Assembly: GCA_022571535.1 (NCBI GenBank)
Contig: JACZXR010000093.1
Span: 1-7,830, forward strand
DNA length: 7,830 nt
Direction of reading: 5' to 3'
From: Deltaproteobacteria bacterium
Lineage (GTDB): Bacteria > Desulfobacterota > Binatia > UBA9968 > CAXXLF01
The translations under genes were made by a program, and so were the position numbers. The notes under the pieces were generated by a model. The model worked only from the letters and a program-made list of their open reading frames with translations, did no database searches and was not told where the DNA came from. Within the stretch, counting starts at the first letter, position 1, and every line of letters begins with the position of its first letter. Below are positions 1 to 5,574 of the stretch, piece after piece.

Positions 1-191
1 CCGGCGTGCTTGCCGGAAAAGGGGTCCGGGCAGTGGTGGAGGCTGCGGGAATCCAAAATGTGCTTACGAAGTGCATTGGGTCAACTAATCCTCATAACAT
101 GGTTAAAGCTACCCTTGAGGCCCTGAAGGAGCTCAGGTCTCCCGAGGAGGTTGCTAACCTGCGAGGGAAAGCCTTGAAGGACATTCGATAG
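1..191 (+). CDS. rpsE: 30S ribosomal protein S5, C-terminal part (5' end outside window)
   Basis: S5 is a small-subunit protein near the decoding centre that affects translational accuracy. Only the last 62 or so residues are here, read from base 3 and ending at TAG 189-191. The visible part is the conserved C-terminal domain: VRAVVEAAGIQNVL, then the family signature GSTNPHNMVKAT, then a helix ending in KALKDIR. The GTG at base 6 is an internal valine codon, not a start, because the S5 match continues to the window edge. The next gene, rplO, starts 7 nt after the stop. In most bacteria rpmD (L30) lies between rpsE and rplO, and there is no room for it here. Family assignment is secure; the N-terminal half cannot be assessed. 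Confidence 0.95.
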   Translation, partial: GVLAGKGVRAVVEAAGIQNVLTKCIGSTNPHNMVKATLEALKELRSPEEVANLRGKALKDIR

Positions 192-198
192 GTAAAAC

Positions 199-654
199 AT
201 GGTTGTGGACTTACGGTATTTATCGCCCCTTCCTGGCTCGAAGAAAAAGCCGAAACGGGTGGGCCGGGGGAAAGGGTCAGGGCATGGAAAAACCTCTGGC
301 CGGGGTCATAAAGGGCAAGGGGCTCGTGCTGGAGGTGGACCGAGGCCAGGATTCGAGGGCGGCCAGATGCCGCTTAAGAGGCGCGTTCCAAAACGGGGAT
401 TCCATAACCCGTTTAAAAAGAAGTATGCCTTGGTCAATGTTGGGCAGTTGGATGTCTTTGATGCCGGAAGTGATGTCTCGCCGGAAATTTTGCATGGCCG
501 GGGTTTGGTACGAAAGAGGAGCGAGGCGGTTAAGATCTTGGGTGAAGGGACCCTGAGTAAAGCTCTGACTGTTCGGGCCCATAGATTTTCGTCGAAGGCA
601 AAGGAAAAGATTGAAGGTGTAGGAGGACGGGCAGAATCGCTTTCACATGATTGA
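199..654 (+). CDS. rplO: 50S ribosomal protein L15
   Basis: L15 is a large-subunit protein that binds 23S rRNA late in 50S assembly. The 151-residue product is close to the usual 144-150. It has the basic, glycine-rich N-terminal tail (GRGKGSGHGKTSGRGHKGQ, about residues 23-41), then GFEGGQMPLKRRVPKRGF and the globular C-terminal domain ending in KIEGVGGRAESLSHD. ATG 199 is chosen because the L15 N-terminus (LRYLSPLPGSKKKPKRVGRG) follows directly, with a weak AGGT at 190-193 in front. The 3' end overlaps secY by 8 bp, so the two are probably translationally coupled. Nothing in the protein is unusual. Confidence 0.97.
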   Translation: MVVDLRYLSPLPGSKKKPKRVGRGKGSGHGKTSGRGHKGQGARAGGGPRPGFEGGQMPLKRRVPKRGFHNPFKKKYALVNVGQLDVFDAGSDVSPEILHGRGLVRKRSEAVKILGEGTLSKALTVRAHRFSSKAKEKIEGVGGRAESLSHD

Positions 655-1957
655 AGGATTTCAAAACATCACTAGGATTCCAGAGTTAAGGCGCAGGGTT
701 CTTTTTACCCTGGCCATGCTAGCTGTTTATCGCGTGGGGGTAGCTATCCCGACCCCGGGAATTGACAGGGACGCCTTGGCTGCATTTTTTGAAACGGTTG
801 AGAATACCATCTTTGGTCTTTTTAATCTTTTCTCTGGTGGGGCGTTTGAGCAGTTCTCAGTCTTTGCTCTGGGCATTATGCCCTATATCAGTGCCTCTAT
901 TATCCTTCAGCTTTTGACCGTGGTCTTTCCGTATCTGGAGCGGTTGTCCAAAGAAGGCGAGGTGGGTCGCAGGAAAATTACGCAGTACACTCGTTATGGG
1001 ACCATTATTCTTTCCGTAATCCAGGGTTTAATGATCAGTTTCGGGCTGGAAGGGACCCGAGCACCTGGAGGGGAAGCCATTGCCTTGGAGCCTGGGTGGA
1101 ATTTTCGTTTGATGACGGTCCTTACCTTGACCTCTGGGACAGCTTTTATCATGTGGTTGGGGGAGCAGATCACAGAGCGGGGTATAGGCAACGGGATTTC
1201 TCTAATCATATTCGCAGGCATCGTGGCGCAGCTTCCGTCAGCACTAGCGGCAACCATTCAGTTTGTTAGGGAGGGGGAGCTGGCTATATTATTGGTTTTG
1301 TTCCTCTTGGTGGTTGTGGTTGCAGTGGTGGGGGTCATCACATTTATGGAACGGGGGCAGAGGAGGATTCCTGTACAGTATGCCAAGAGGGTGGTGGGCC
1401 GCAAAATGTACGGGGGCCAGAGTTCCCACCTGCCGCTTAAGATCAATACCGCCGGAGTGATCCCTGTCATCTTTGCCTCATCGGTCCTGATTTTTCCCGC
1501 CACTATTGCTCAATTTGTACAACATCCCTGGGCCCAGGCAGCGGCAGGGTCTTTGGCCCCTGGGCGCTGGTTAAATGACGTGCTTTATGTAGGTTTGATT
1601 ATCTTCTTCTGCTATTTTTATACGGCAGTGGTTTTTAATCCTGTCGATGTGGCAGAGAACATGAGAAAATCCGGAGGTTACATACCTGGGATACGACCTG
1701 GGCAGAAGACGGCGGAGTTTATCGACCGGATTCTGGCAAAGATTACCCTGGGCGGGGCCCTGTACCTTTCGGCTGTGGCGCTTTTGCCGACTATTTTGAT
1801 CAGTCAGATGAACGTCCCTTTTTTCTTCGGGGGAACGGCGCTCCTCATTGTGGTGGGGGTTGCCTTGGACACTGTGTCTCAGGTTGAGACACACATGATA
1901 ACTCGAAACTATGAGGGGTTTATGAAGCGAGGTCGTCTCCGGGGGAGAAGGGCTTAG
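647..1957 (+). CDS. secY: Sec translocon channel subunit SecY
   Basis: SecY forms the protein-conducting channel of the inner membrane with SecE and SecG and is driven by SecA. The 436 residues match the normal length, and the hydrophobic profile fits ten membrane segments. Visible signatures are RVGVAIPTPGID (29-40) after TM1, the TM2 region ALGIMPYISASIILQLL (74-90), LGEQITERGIGNGIS (171-185), the cytosolic loop FMERGQRRIPVQYAKR (233-248), and NPVDVAENMRKSGGYIPGIRPG (331-352). That last motif holds the loop arginine (R350) important for SecA coupling. The C-terminus is the basic tail MKRGRLRGRRA. ATG 647 is the only plausible start. The nearest strong Shine-Dalgarno, AGGAGG 621-626, lies 20 nt away, so initiation probably depends on ribosomes terminating on rplO. 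adk follows after 9 nt. Confidence 0.98.
   Translation: MIEGFQNITRIPELRRRVLFTLAMLAVYRVGVAIPTPGIDRDALAAFFETVENTIFGLFNLFSGGAFEQFSVFALGIMPYISASIILQLLTVVFPYLERLSKEGEVGRRKITQYTRYGTIILSVIQGLMISFGLEGTRAPGGEAIALEPGWNFRLMTVLTLTSGTAFIMWLGEQITERGIGNGISLIIFAGIVAQLPSALAATIQFVREGELAILLVLFLLVVVVAVVGVITFMERGQRRIPVQYAKRVVGRKMYGGQSSHLPLKINTAGVIPVIFASSVLIFPATIAQFVQHPWAQAAAGSLAPGRWLNDVLYVGLIIFFCYFYTAVVFNPVDVAENMRKSGGYIPGIRPGQKTAEFIDRILAKITLGGALYLSAVALLPTILISQMNVPFFFGGTALLIVVGVALDTVSQVETHMITRNYEGFMKRGRLRGRRA
1873..1893 (+). other. Perfect 9-bp inverted repeat inside the 3' end of secY
   Basis: TGTGTCTCA (1873-1881) and TGAGACACA (1885-1893) are exact reverse complements separated by GGT. In RNA this is a compact 9-bp stem with a 3-nt loop, about 60 nt before the secY stop. 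It encodes TVSQVET in the last membrane segment or tail region, so the sequence is also under protein constraint. No T-tract follows, so it is not an intrinsic terminator. A role in mRNA processing or pausing is possible but is inference only. Confidence 0.5.
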
Positions 1958-1960
1958 GGA
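1956..1960 (+). promoter_or_regulatory. Ribosome binding site for adk (GTG start)
   Basis: AGGGA overlaps the secY stop codon (TAG 1955-1957) and lies 6 nt before GTG 1967. This spacing favours GTG 1967 over the in-frame GTGs at 1973 and 1979. Confidence 0.55.
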
Positions 1961-1966
1961 TTAATT

Positions 1967-2635
1967 GTGAGTGTGACCGTGCGTGTGGTTGTCTTAGGCC
2001 CTCCGGGGGCAGGTAAGGGAACCCAGGCAATGTTTCTAAAAGAGAGGTTTGGGGCTTGCCATATATCTACAGGGGATATGCTAAGAAAGGCGGTGAATGA
2101 CCAAAGCCCTTTAGGTATAAAGGCAATGCAGTACATGGAAAAGGGAAAGCTAGTCTCTGACAATCTCATATTAGAGCTTATGGGCGAGCATCTATCCCAA
2201 GAGAATTGTAAATACGGATTCGTTTTGGACGGTTTTCCCAGGACAAGACCTCAGGCATTGGGATTGGAGAAATTGCTAAGAAATCTCGGTTTACAACTGG
2301 ATCGTGTGGTGTTTCTCAATATCCCGAGAGACGCTATTATTCGCAGGCTGGCGGGACGTCGGACTTGCGAGAAATGCGGAACCTTGTATCACCTGGTTTT
2401 TGATCCGTCCAGCAAGGAGGGAGTTTGTGACCGCTGTCATGGGGTCCTCTATCAGCGAAGTGATGACACGGAGGATACAATCGCTGCACGGTACGATGTC
2501 TATAAGACCCAGACCGCACCTTTTATGATCGACTATTATCGTAAAGGGGGTCTGTTACAGGAGATCGACGGGATGGGAAACCCGGATGAGGTCAAGGGCC
2601 GTGTTTTTCAAGCGTTGGGGCTCGATGTAGCATGA
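1967..2635 (+). CDS. adk: Adenylate kinase, zinc-LID type
   Basis: This cytosolic enzyme interconverts ATP + AMP and 2 ADP, keeping adenylate charge and supplying ADP. The 222 residues show the P-loop GPPGAGKGT (11-19), the AMP-binding segment HISTGDMLR (32-40), DGFPRTRPQA (88-97), and a long LID. The LID carries CEKC (Cys134, Cys137) and CDRC (Cys154, Cys157), the four-cysteine zinc site found in Gram-positive and many deep-branching enzymes. RSDDTEDTIAARYDVY (164-179) with the catalytic arginines follows. The start is GTG 1967, supported by AGGGA 6 nt upstream; in-frame GTGs at 1973 and 1979 are alternatives that would remove only 2-4 residues. The end overlaps map by 4 bp (ATGA), indicating coupled translation. 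Confidence 0.97.
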   Translation: MSVTVRVVVLGPPGAGKGTQAMFLKERFGACHISTGDMLRKAVNDQSPLGIKAMQYMEKGKLVSDNLILELMGEHLSQENCKYGFVLDGFPRTRPQALGLEKLLRNLGLQLDRVVFLNIPRDAIIRRLAGRRTCEKCGTLYHLVFDPSSKEGVCDRCHGVLYQRSDDTEDTIAARYDVYKTQTAPFMIDYYRKGGLLQEIDGMGNPDEVKGRVFQALGLDVA

Positions 2636-3390
2636 TCTTTATCAAATCACCCCGGGAGATTGAAATCATGCGGCGAGCGAGCCAGATCGTTGCCGAGATC
2701 CTCGGGGAATTAAAAAGGAAAATAGTCCCAGGAATAACTACTTTGGATCTAGACGCCATAGCTGAGGAGTTGACTCGAAAGAAGAACGCGCGGCCGGCAT
2801 TTAAGGGGTATACGATGGCAGGACGAGTCTATCCCTGTAGCCTTTGTACCTCTGTGAACGAGGAGGTCGTGCATGGCATCCCGTCCAATCGTGTCCTTAA
2901 CGAAGGGGACATCATAGGGATTGATTTTGGCGTCATTTACGAGGGATTTTACGGCGATGCTGCGGTGACCGTAGGCGTGGGACAAGTAAGCGACGAAGCA
3001 CGGCGTTTGATGCGGGTTGCCGAGGAAGCCCTCACCCTTGGGATTGAAGAGCTTCACGAGGGGAAAAGGCTTGGCGATCTCTCTTCAGTGATACAAAAGA
3101 CAGTTGAGACCGCTGGTTTCTCGGTAGTGAGAGAATTTGTTGGCCATGGGATTGGTAAGATGCTTCATGAGGAGCCTCCGATTCCAAACTATGGTGATTC
3201 TGGACATGGGCCTCGCCTGATGGAGGGTATGGTCCTGGCCATTGAGCCAATGGTCAACACAGGAGGTTGTGAGGTTGAGCTCAGAGACGATGGCTGGACT
3301 GCAATCACGAAGGATCGAAGCTTGGCCGCCCATTTTGAGCATTCGGTGGCGATCACAAAAAATGGCCCGTATGTCCTGAGTAAACTGTAG
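2632..3390 (+). CDS. map: Methionine aminopeptidase, type I
   Basis: This enzyme removes the initiator methionine from new proteins whose second residue is small. The 252-residue product is a short type Ia enzyme with no N-terminal extension. All five metal ligands are visible: Asp98 in IDFG, Asp109 in YGDAA, His172 in GHGIG, Glu205 in AIEPM and Glu236 in FEHS. The substrate-side histidines His81 (VVHGIP) and His179 (MLHEEP) are also present, so it should be active. ATG 2632 overlaps the adk stop as ATGA, and the family N-terminus IKSPREIEIMRRA follows at once. It is the last gene of the tight block; a 152-bp gap with repeats separates it from infA. Confidence 0.97.
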   Translation: MIFIKSPREIEIMRRASQIVAEILGELKRKIVPGITTLDLDAIAEELTRKKNARPAFKGYTMAGRVYPCSLCTSVNEEVVHGIPSNRVLNEGDIIGIDFGVIYEGFYGDAAVTVGVGQVSDEARRLMRVAEEALTLGIEELHEGKRLGDLSSVIQKTVETAGFSVVREFVGHGIGKMLHEEPPIPNYGDSGHGPRLMEGMVLAIEPMVNTGGCEVELRDDGWTAITKDRSLAAHFEHSVAITKNGPYVLSKL

Positions 3391-3398
3391 AGACAGAA

Positions 3399-3515
3399 AT
3401 GTTATCCGTCGGTAAGGAAGCAGTATTTTTGAAAATGAAATCGGTGTCCAAAAGGCAGTTTTCGGTACGACCAGATTCTACTCTTGGCCCATGTATTATT
3501 TATTCTGAATTCTGA
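3399..3515 (+). CDS. Doubtful 38-residue ORF in the map-infA gap
   Basis: ATG 3399 opens a 38-codon frame ending at TGA 3513-3515, running into the heptad repeat that begins at 3505. The predicted peptide starts MLSVGKEAVFLKMK and ends CIIYSEF; I recognise no family. Some bacteria carry a KOW-domain ribosome-associated gene between map and infA, but I see no KOW signature here. There is no clear Shine-Dalgarno. It is most likely a chance frame in non-coding sequence; the rest of the 3391-3504 stretch shows nothing else that I can support. Confidence 0.12.
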   Translation: MLSVGKEAVFLKMKSVSKRQFSVRPDSTLGPCIIYSEF

Positions 3516-3532
3516 CACCTGACAACTGATTT
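3505..3532 (+). repeat. Heptad repeat array, CTGAnnn x4, upstream of infA
   Basis: Four copies of CTGA occur at exact 7-base spacing: CTGAATT at 3505, CTGACAC at 3512, CTGACAA at 3519, CTGATTT at 3526. A fifth degenerate unit, CTTGCTT, may follow at 3533. The first four bases of the unit are invariant and the last three are free. The array ends 10 nt before infA ATG 3543 and so occupies the place where a Shine-Dalgarno would be expected. The pattern resembles the short heptanucleotide tandem repeats known from filamentous cyanobacteria. A related array in reverse orientation lies after rpsM. Confidence 0.75.
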
Positions 3533-3542
3533 CTTGCTTGCT

Positions 3543-3761
3543 ATGCCTAAAGCGGATGCCATTGAAGTAACGGGAAAGGTCTTGGAGACTCTCCCCAATG
3601 CCATGTTCAGGGTAGTGCTGGATAACGGGCATAAGGTTCTGGCTCATATTTCAGGGAAGATGCGCATGCACTATATCAAAATCCTGCCTGGGGATAAGGT
3701 TAAAATCGAGCTATCTCCTTATGATTTGAGTCGGGGGAGGATCGTCTACCGTGAGAGATAG
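3543..3761 (+). CDS. infA: Translation initiation factor IF-1
   Basis: IF-1 binds the 30S A site and helps IF-2 and IF-3 during initiation. The protein is a single S1/OB-fold domain of 72 residues, exactly the family length, with EVTGKVLETLPNAMFRV, the hallmark HISGKMRMHYIKILPGDKV and the ending ELSPYDLSRGRIVYRER. ATG 3543 is chosen over the in-frame TTG 3534, because the IF-1 N-terminus (MPKADAIEV) aligns with ATG and TTG would begin inside the repeat. No purine-rich ribosome binding site is visible before ATG 3543; the bases there are a degenerate continuation of the heptads. It is separated from rpmJ by 76 nt. Confidence 0.96.
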   Translation: MPKADAIEVTGKVLETLPNAMFRVVLDNGHKVLAHISGKMRMHYIKILPGDKVKIELSPYDLSRGRIVYRER

Positions 3762-3801
3762 GCAAATGACAGTGAAAAATTACTCGTGGGGGCGGGCTGG
3801 G

Positions 3802-3822
3802 ACTATTAGCCGTTCGCTTTGA
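3802..3822 (+). repeat. Possible short heptad array in the infA-rpmJ gap
   Basis: ACTATTA (3802), GCCGTTC (3809) and GCTTTGA (3816) are three consecutive 7-mers with a shared RCY start. Alone this would be weak. It is listed because four GCYnnnn heptads of similar type occur in the rpsM-rpsK gap, and both gaps also share an 11-mer. The remainder of the 3762-3837 gap has no other recognisable feature and no clear ribosome binding site for rpmJ. Confidence 0.3.
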
Positions 3823-3837
3823 TATAGATAAACAACC

Positions 3838-3951
3838 ATGAAGGTCAGGGCATCAGTTAAGAAGATATGCAACAAGTGCAAGATCGTACGCCGCAAAGGG
3901 GTGGTCCGTGTGCTCTGTGTCAATTCCAGGCATAAGCAGAGACAAGGCTAA
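3838..3951 (+). CDS. rpmJ: 50S ribosomal protein L36, zinc-binding form
   Basis: L36 is the smallest large-subunit protein and helps order 23S rRNA in the 50S body. The 37-residue product begins MKVRASVKKICNKCKIV and ends NSRHKQRQG, with TAA at 3949-3951. All four zinc ligands of the C+ form are present: Cys11, Cys14, Cys27 and His32. The usual NPRHKQRQG is NSRHKQRQG here, a small change. It sits in its standard place between infA and rpsM. No Shine-Dalgarno is evident in the AT-rich bases before ATG 3838. Family identity is certain despite its size. Confidence 0.96.
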   Translation: MKVRASVKKICNKCKIVRRKGVVRVLCVNSRHKQRQG

Positions 3952-3978
3952 TTATCTTTTACCAATTGGGAGGATCAG

Positions 3979-4365
3979 ATGGCACGTATAGCAGGAGTGG
4001 ATTTACCCAAGAACAAAAGAATGGAAATTGCACTCACCTATATTTTCGGAATTGGAAGGAGTGCATCGCAGAAGATCCTTCAAGAGGCCGAGATTCGCTT
4101 TGATACCAAAAGCGACGATCTCTCCGATGACGATGTTGTCAAGATTCGTAGGATCATTGATCAGGGGTTAAAAGTGGAAGGGGACGTCAGGCGTGAGATA
4201 GCGGGGGATATCAGGCGGCACATCGAGATAGGATCCTACCGGGGATTGAGGCACCGAAGGGGCTTGCCGGTTCGGGGACAGAGGACTCATACGAATGCGC
4301 GCACTAGGTTGGGACCACGCAAAACTGTGGCGGGGAAGAAGCTCGCCCCGAGCAAAGGGAAATAG
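3979..4365 (+). CDS. rpsM: 30S ribosomal protein S13
   Basis: S13 sits in the head of the 30S subunit and contacts the P-site tRNA and the inter-subunit bridge with L5. The 128 residues start MARIAGVDLPKNKRMEIALTYIFGIG (helix-hairpin-helix region), continue through RREIAGDIRRHIEIGSYRGLRHRRGLPVRGQRT, and end in the basic tail LGPRKTVAGKKLAPSKGK that reaches the P site. ATG 3979 has a good Shine-Dalgarno, GGAGG 3969-3973, at 5 nt. The stop codon TAG (4363-4365) abuts a 28-bp heptad array. The length is slightly above the usual 118-126, all in the normal C-terminal tail. Confidence 0.97.
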   Translation: MARIAGVDLPKNKRMEIALTYIFGIGRSASQKILQEAEIRFDTKSDDLSDDDVVKIRRIIDQGLKVEGDVRREIAGDIRRHIEIGSYRGLRHRRGLPVRGQRTHTNARTRLGPRKTVAGKKLAPSKGK

Positions 4366-4393
4366 CATTCAGCACTCAGGATTCAGCCGTCAG
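4366..4393 (-). repeat. Heptad repeat array, CTGAnnn x4 on the minus strand, after rpsM
   Basis: On the + strand TCAG recurs at 4369, 4376, 4383 and 4390, exactly 7 bases apart. Read on the minus strand this gives CTGACGG, CTGAATC, CTGAGTG and CTGAATG, the same CTGAnnn unit as before infA but inverted. The array is exactly 28 bp and starts at the base after the rpsM stop codon. Transcribed along with rpsM, it would give the complement of the infA-side repeat. Confidence 0.75.
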
Positions 4394-4398
4394 CTCCA

Positions 4399-4409
4399 GA
4401 CAGTGAAAA
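4399..4409 (+). repeat. 11-bp direct repeat shared by two intergenic gaps
   Basis: GACAGTGAAAA here is identical to bases 3768-3778, which lie 6 nt after the infA stop. Both copies precede the GCYnnnn-type heptads in their gap, at offsets of about 22 and 34 nt. An exact 11-mer in two gaps this short suggests a common repeat unit rather than chance, but its function is unknown. Confidence 0.4.
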
Positions 4410-4420
4410 GGTAATAGGTG

Positions 4421-4448
4421 GCTAGACGCCGACCGCTGGGCGCTTAAT
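4421..4448 (+). repeat. Second heptad type, GCYnnnn x4, upstream of rpsK
   Basis: GCTAGAC (4421), GCCGACC (4428), GCTGGGC (4435) and GCTTAAT (4442) are four consecutive 7-mers all starting GCY, the first three ending in C. The array stops 5 nt before the rpsK ribosome binding site AGGAGAGG (4454-4461). It differs in sequence from the CTGAnnn arrays but has the same 7-bp period. Confidence 0.5.
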
Positions 4449-4463
4449 TTTTTAGGAGAGGTC

Positions 4464-4910
4464 ATGGCAAGAGAGGACGAGAACCCGACAGAGAAAAAGG
4501 CGGAAGTGCAAGAAGAGGCGAAAACAGAGGGGAAGAGTGTAAGGAAGAGAAGGGGGAGGAAGAACATCTCAGAAGGTGTTGCCCACATCCACTCGACCTT
4601 TAACAACACCATAATCACGATTACGGATACCAAGGGAAATGTCGTCTCCTGGTCGAGTGCGGGTAGCATGGGATTCAAGGGATCCCGAAAGGGGACCCCT
4701 TTTGCAGCACAGCAGGCCGCCGATAGTGCCGCAAAAAAAGCTATGGATCATGGCATGCATTCGGTACAGGTCTTTGTTAGGGGACCGGGATCCGGACGAG
4801 ACTCTGCCTTGAGGTCTCTCCAGCTGGCAGGATTGAACATCAGCCTGATAAAAGATGTGACTCCGATCCCCCATAATGGTTGTCGTCCACCAAAGCGGAG
4901 AAGAACATAA
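4464..4910 (+). CDS. rpsK: 30S ribosomal protein S11 with an acidic/basic N-terminal extension
   Basis: S11 forms part of the 30S platform and contacts the mRNA exit region with S7 and S18. The core is standard: GVAHIHSTFNNTIITITD from residue 38, AQQAADSAAKKAMDHGM in the middle, and the C-terminal signature DVTPIPHNGCRPPKRRRT. The protein has 148 residues against about 129 in E. coli. The excess is N-terminal: residues 1-23 are charged and low in hydrophobics (glutamate- and lysine-rich), then a basic patch at 24-33. ATG 4464 is well supported by AGGAG 4454-4458 at 5 nt, so the extension appears real. It is probably disordered and on the ribosome surface (inference). rpsD follows 15 nt after the stop. 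Confidence 0.96.
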   Translation: MAREDENPTEKKAEVQEEAKTEGKSVRKRRGRKNISEGVAHIHSTFNNTIITITDTKGNVVSWSSAGSMGFKGSRKGTPFAAQQAADSAAKKAMDHGMHSVQVFVRGPGSGRDSALRSLQLAGLNISLIKDVTPIPHNGCRPPKRRRT

Positions 4911-4913
4911 AAA

Positions 4914-4919
4914 AAGGAG
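4914..4919 (+). promoter_or_regulatory. Ribosome binding site deciding the TTG start of rpsD
   Basis: AAGGAG lies 6 nt before TTG 4926, immediately after the rpsK stop. There is no ATG or GTG at a suitable distance, so this site settles the unusual UUG initiation of S4. Confidence 0.7.
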
Positions 4920-4925
4920 TGGTCA

Positions 4926-5552
4926 TTGGCTAGATATCTCGGATCGGTTTGCCGGCTTTGCCGGCGGGAGAATCTCAAGCTTTTTCTGAAAGGAGAGCGA
5001 TGTTACTCGGACAAGTGTGCTATCGAGCGGCGGAATTACCCGCCGGGTCAGCATGGGCAGAGGCGGCCGAAATTTACCGAGTTCAGCATTCAGTTACGTG
5101 AGAAGCAAAAGGTCAAACGCATGTATGGCCTGTTGGAAAAGCAATTTCGTGGCACCTTTGACCTGGCAGTGAAGGCGAAAGGGATTACGGGTGAGTCCCT
5201 CTTGGTGCTATTGGAGAGACGGCTGGATAACGTCACTTACAGACTCGGTTTCGCCAGCTCACGTGCCGATGCTCGTATGTTGATTACGCATAAGCATCTC
5301 CTGGTTAACGGAAAGCGCATGAGCATCCCCTCCTATTTTGTCCGTGCGGGAGATGTGATTTCGGTTAGGGAAAAAAGCAGGAAAATAGGCCGGATCATAT
5401 CCGCCATGGACGGGGCCCAGAGACGTGGTGTTCCAGAGTGGGCAGAGGTCGATCGAGAAGCTTATACTGGTAAGATTAATGTTCTACCCACGCGTAGTGA
5501 GATTACGGCGACGATTAATGAAAAATTGATTGTCGAGCTCTATTCTAAGTAA
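4926..5552 (+). CDS. rpsD: 30S ribosomal protein S4, zinc-binding (C+) form, TTG start
   Basis: S4 is a primary 16S rRNA binder that nucleates 30S assembly and, in many bacteria, represses its own operon. The 208 residues match the family. The N-terminus MARYLGSVCRLCRRE holds Cys9 and Cys12, followed by Cys26 and Cys31, a complete zinc knuckle as in the T. thermophilus-type protein and unlike E. coli S4. NYPPGQHGQRR follows, and the S4 RNA-binding domain spans about residues 97-153 (LERRLDNVTYRLGFASSRADARMLITHKHLLVNGK). The start is TTG: GCT AGA TAT CTC gives the invariant ARYLG directly after it, with a proper ribosome binding site. A UUG start on such a highly expressed protein is uncommon and may set its level. 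rpoA follows after 22 nt. Confidence 0.96.
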   Translation: MARYLGSVCRLCRRENLKLFLKGERCYSDKCAIERRNYPPGQHGQRRPKFTEFSIQLREKQKVKRMYGLLEKQFRGTFDLAVKAKGITGESLLVLLERRLDNVTYRLGFASSRADARMLITHKHLLVNGKRMSIPSYFVRAGDVISVREKSRKIGRIISAMDGAQRRGVPEWAEVDREAYTGKINVLPTRSEITATINEKLIVELYSK

Positions 5553-5574
5553 CTTTTAAAAAATTGGAGACAGT

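Noticed and set aside
6..191. A complete 61-residue gene starting at GTG 6
   Set aside because: The S5 C-terminal match continues to the window edge, so this is the 3' part of rpsE and GTG 6 is an internal valine codon.
3429..3499. Promoter for infA (TTGAAA at 3429 and TATTAT at 3494)
   Set aside because: The spacing is far too wide for a sigma-70 promoter, and no other matching pair is visible.
3534..3542. TTG 3534 as the infA start
   Set aside because: IF-1 aligns from ATG 3543, and TTG would add three residues encoded by the degenerate end of the repeat array.
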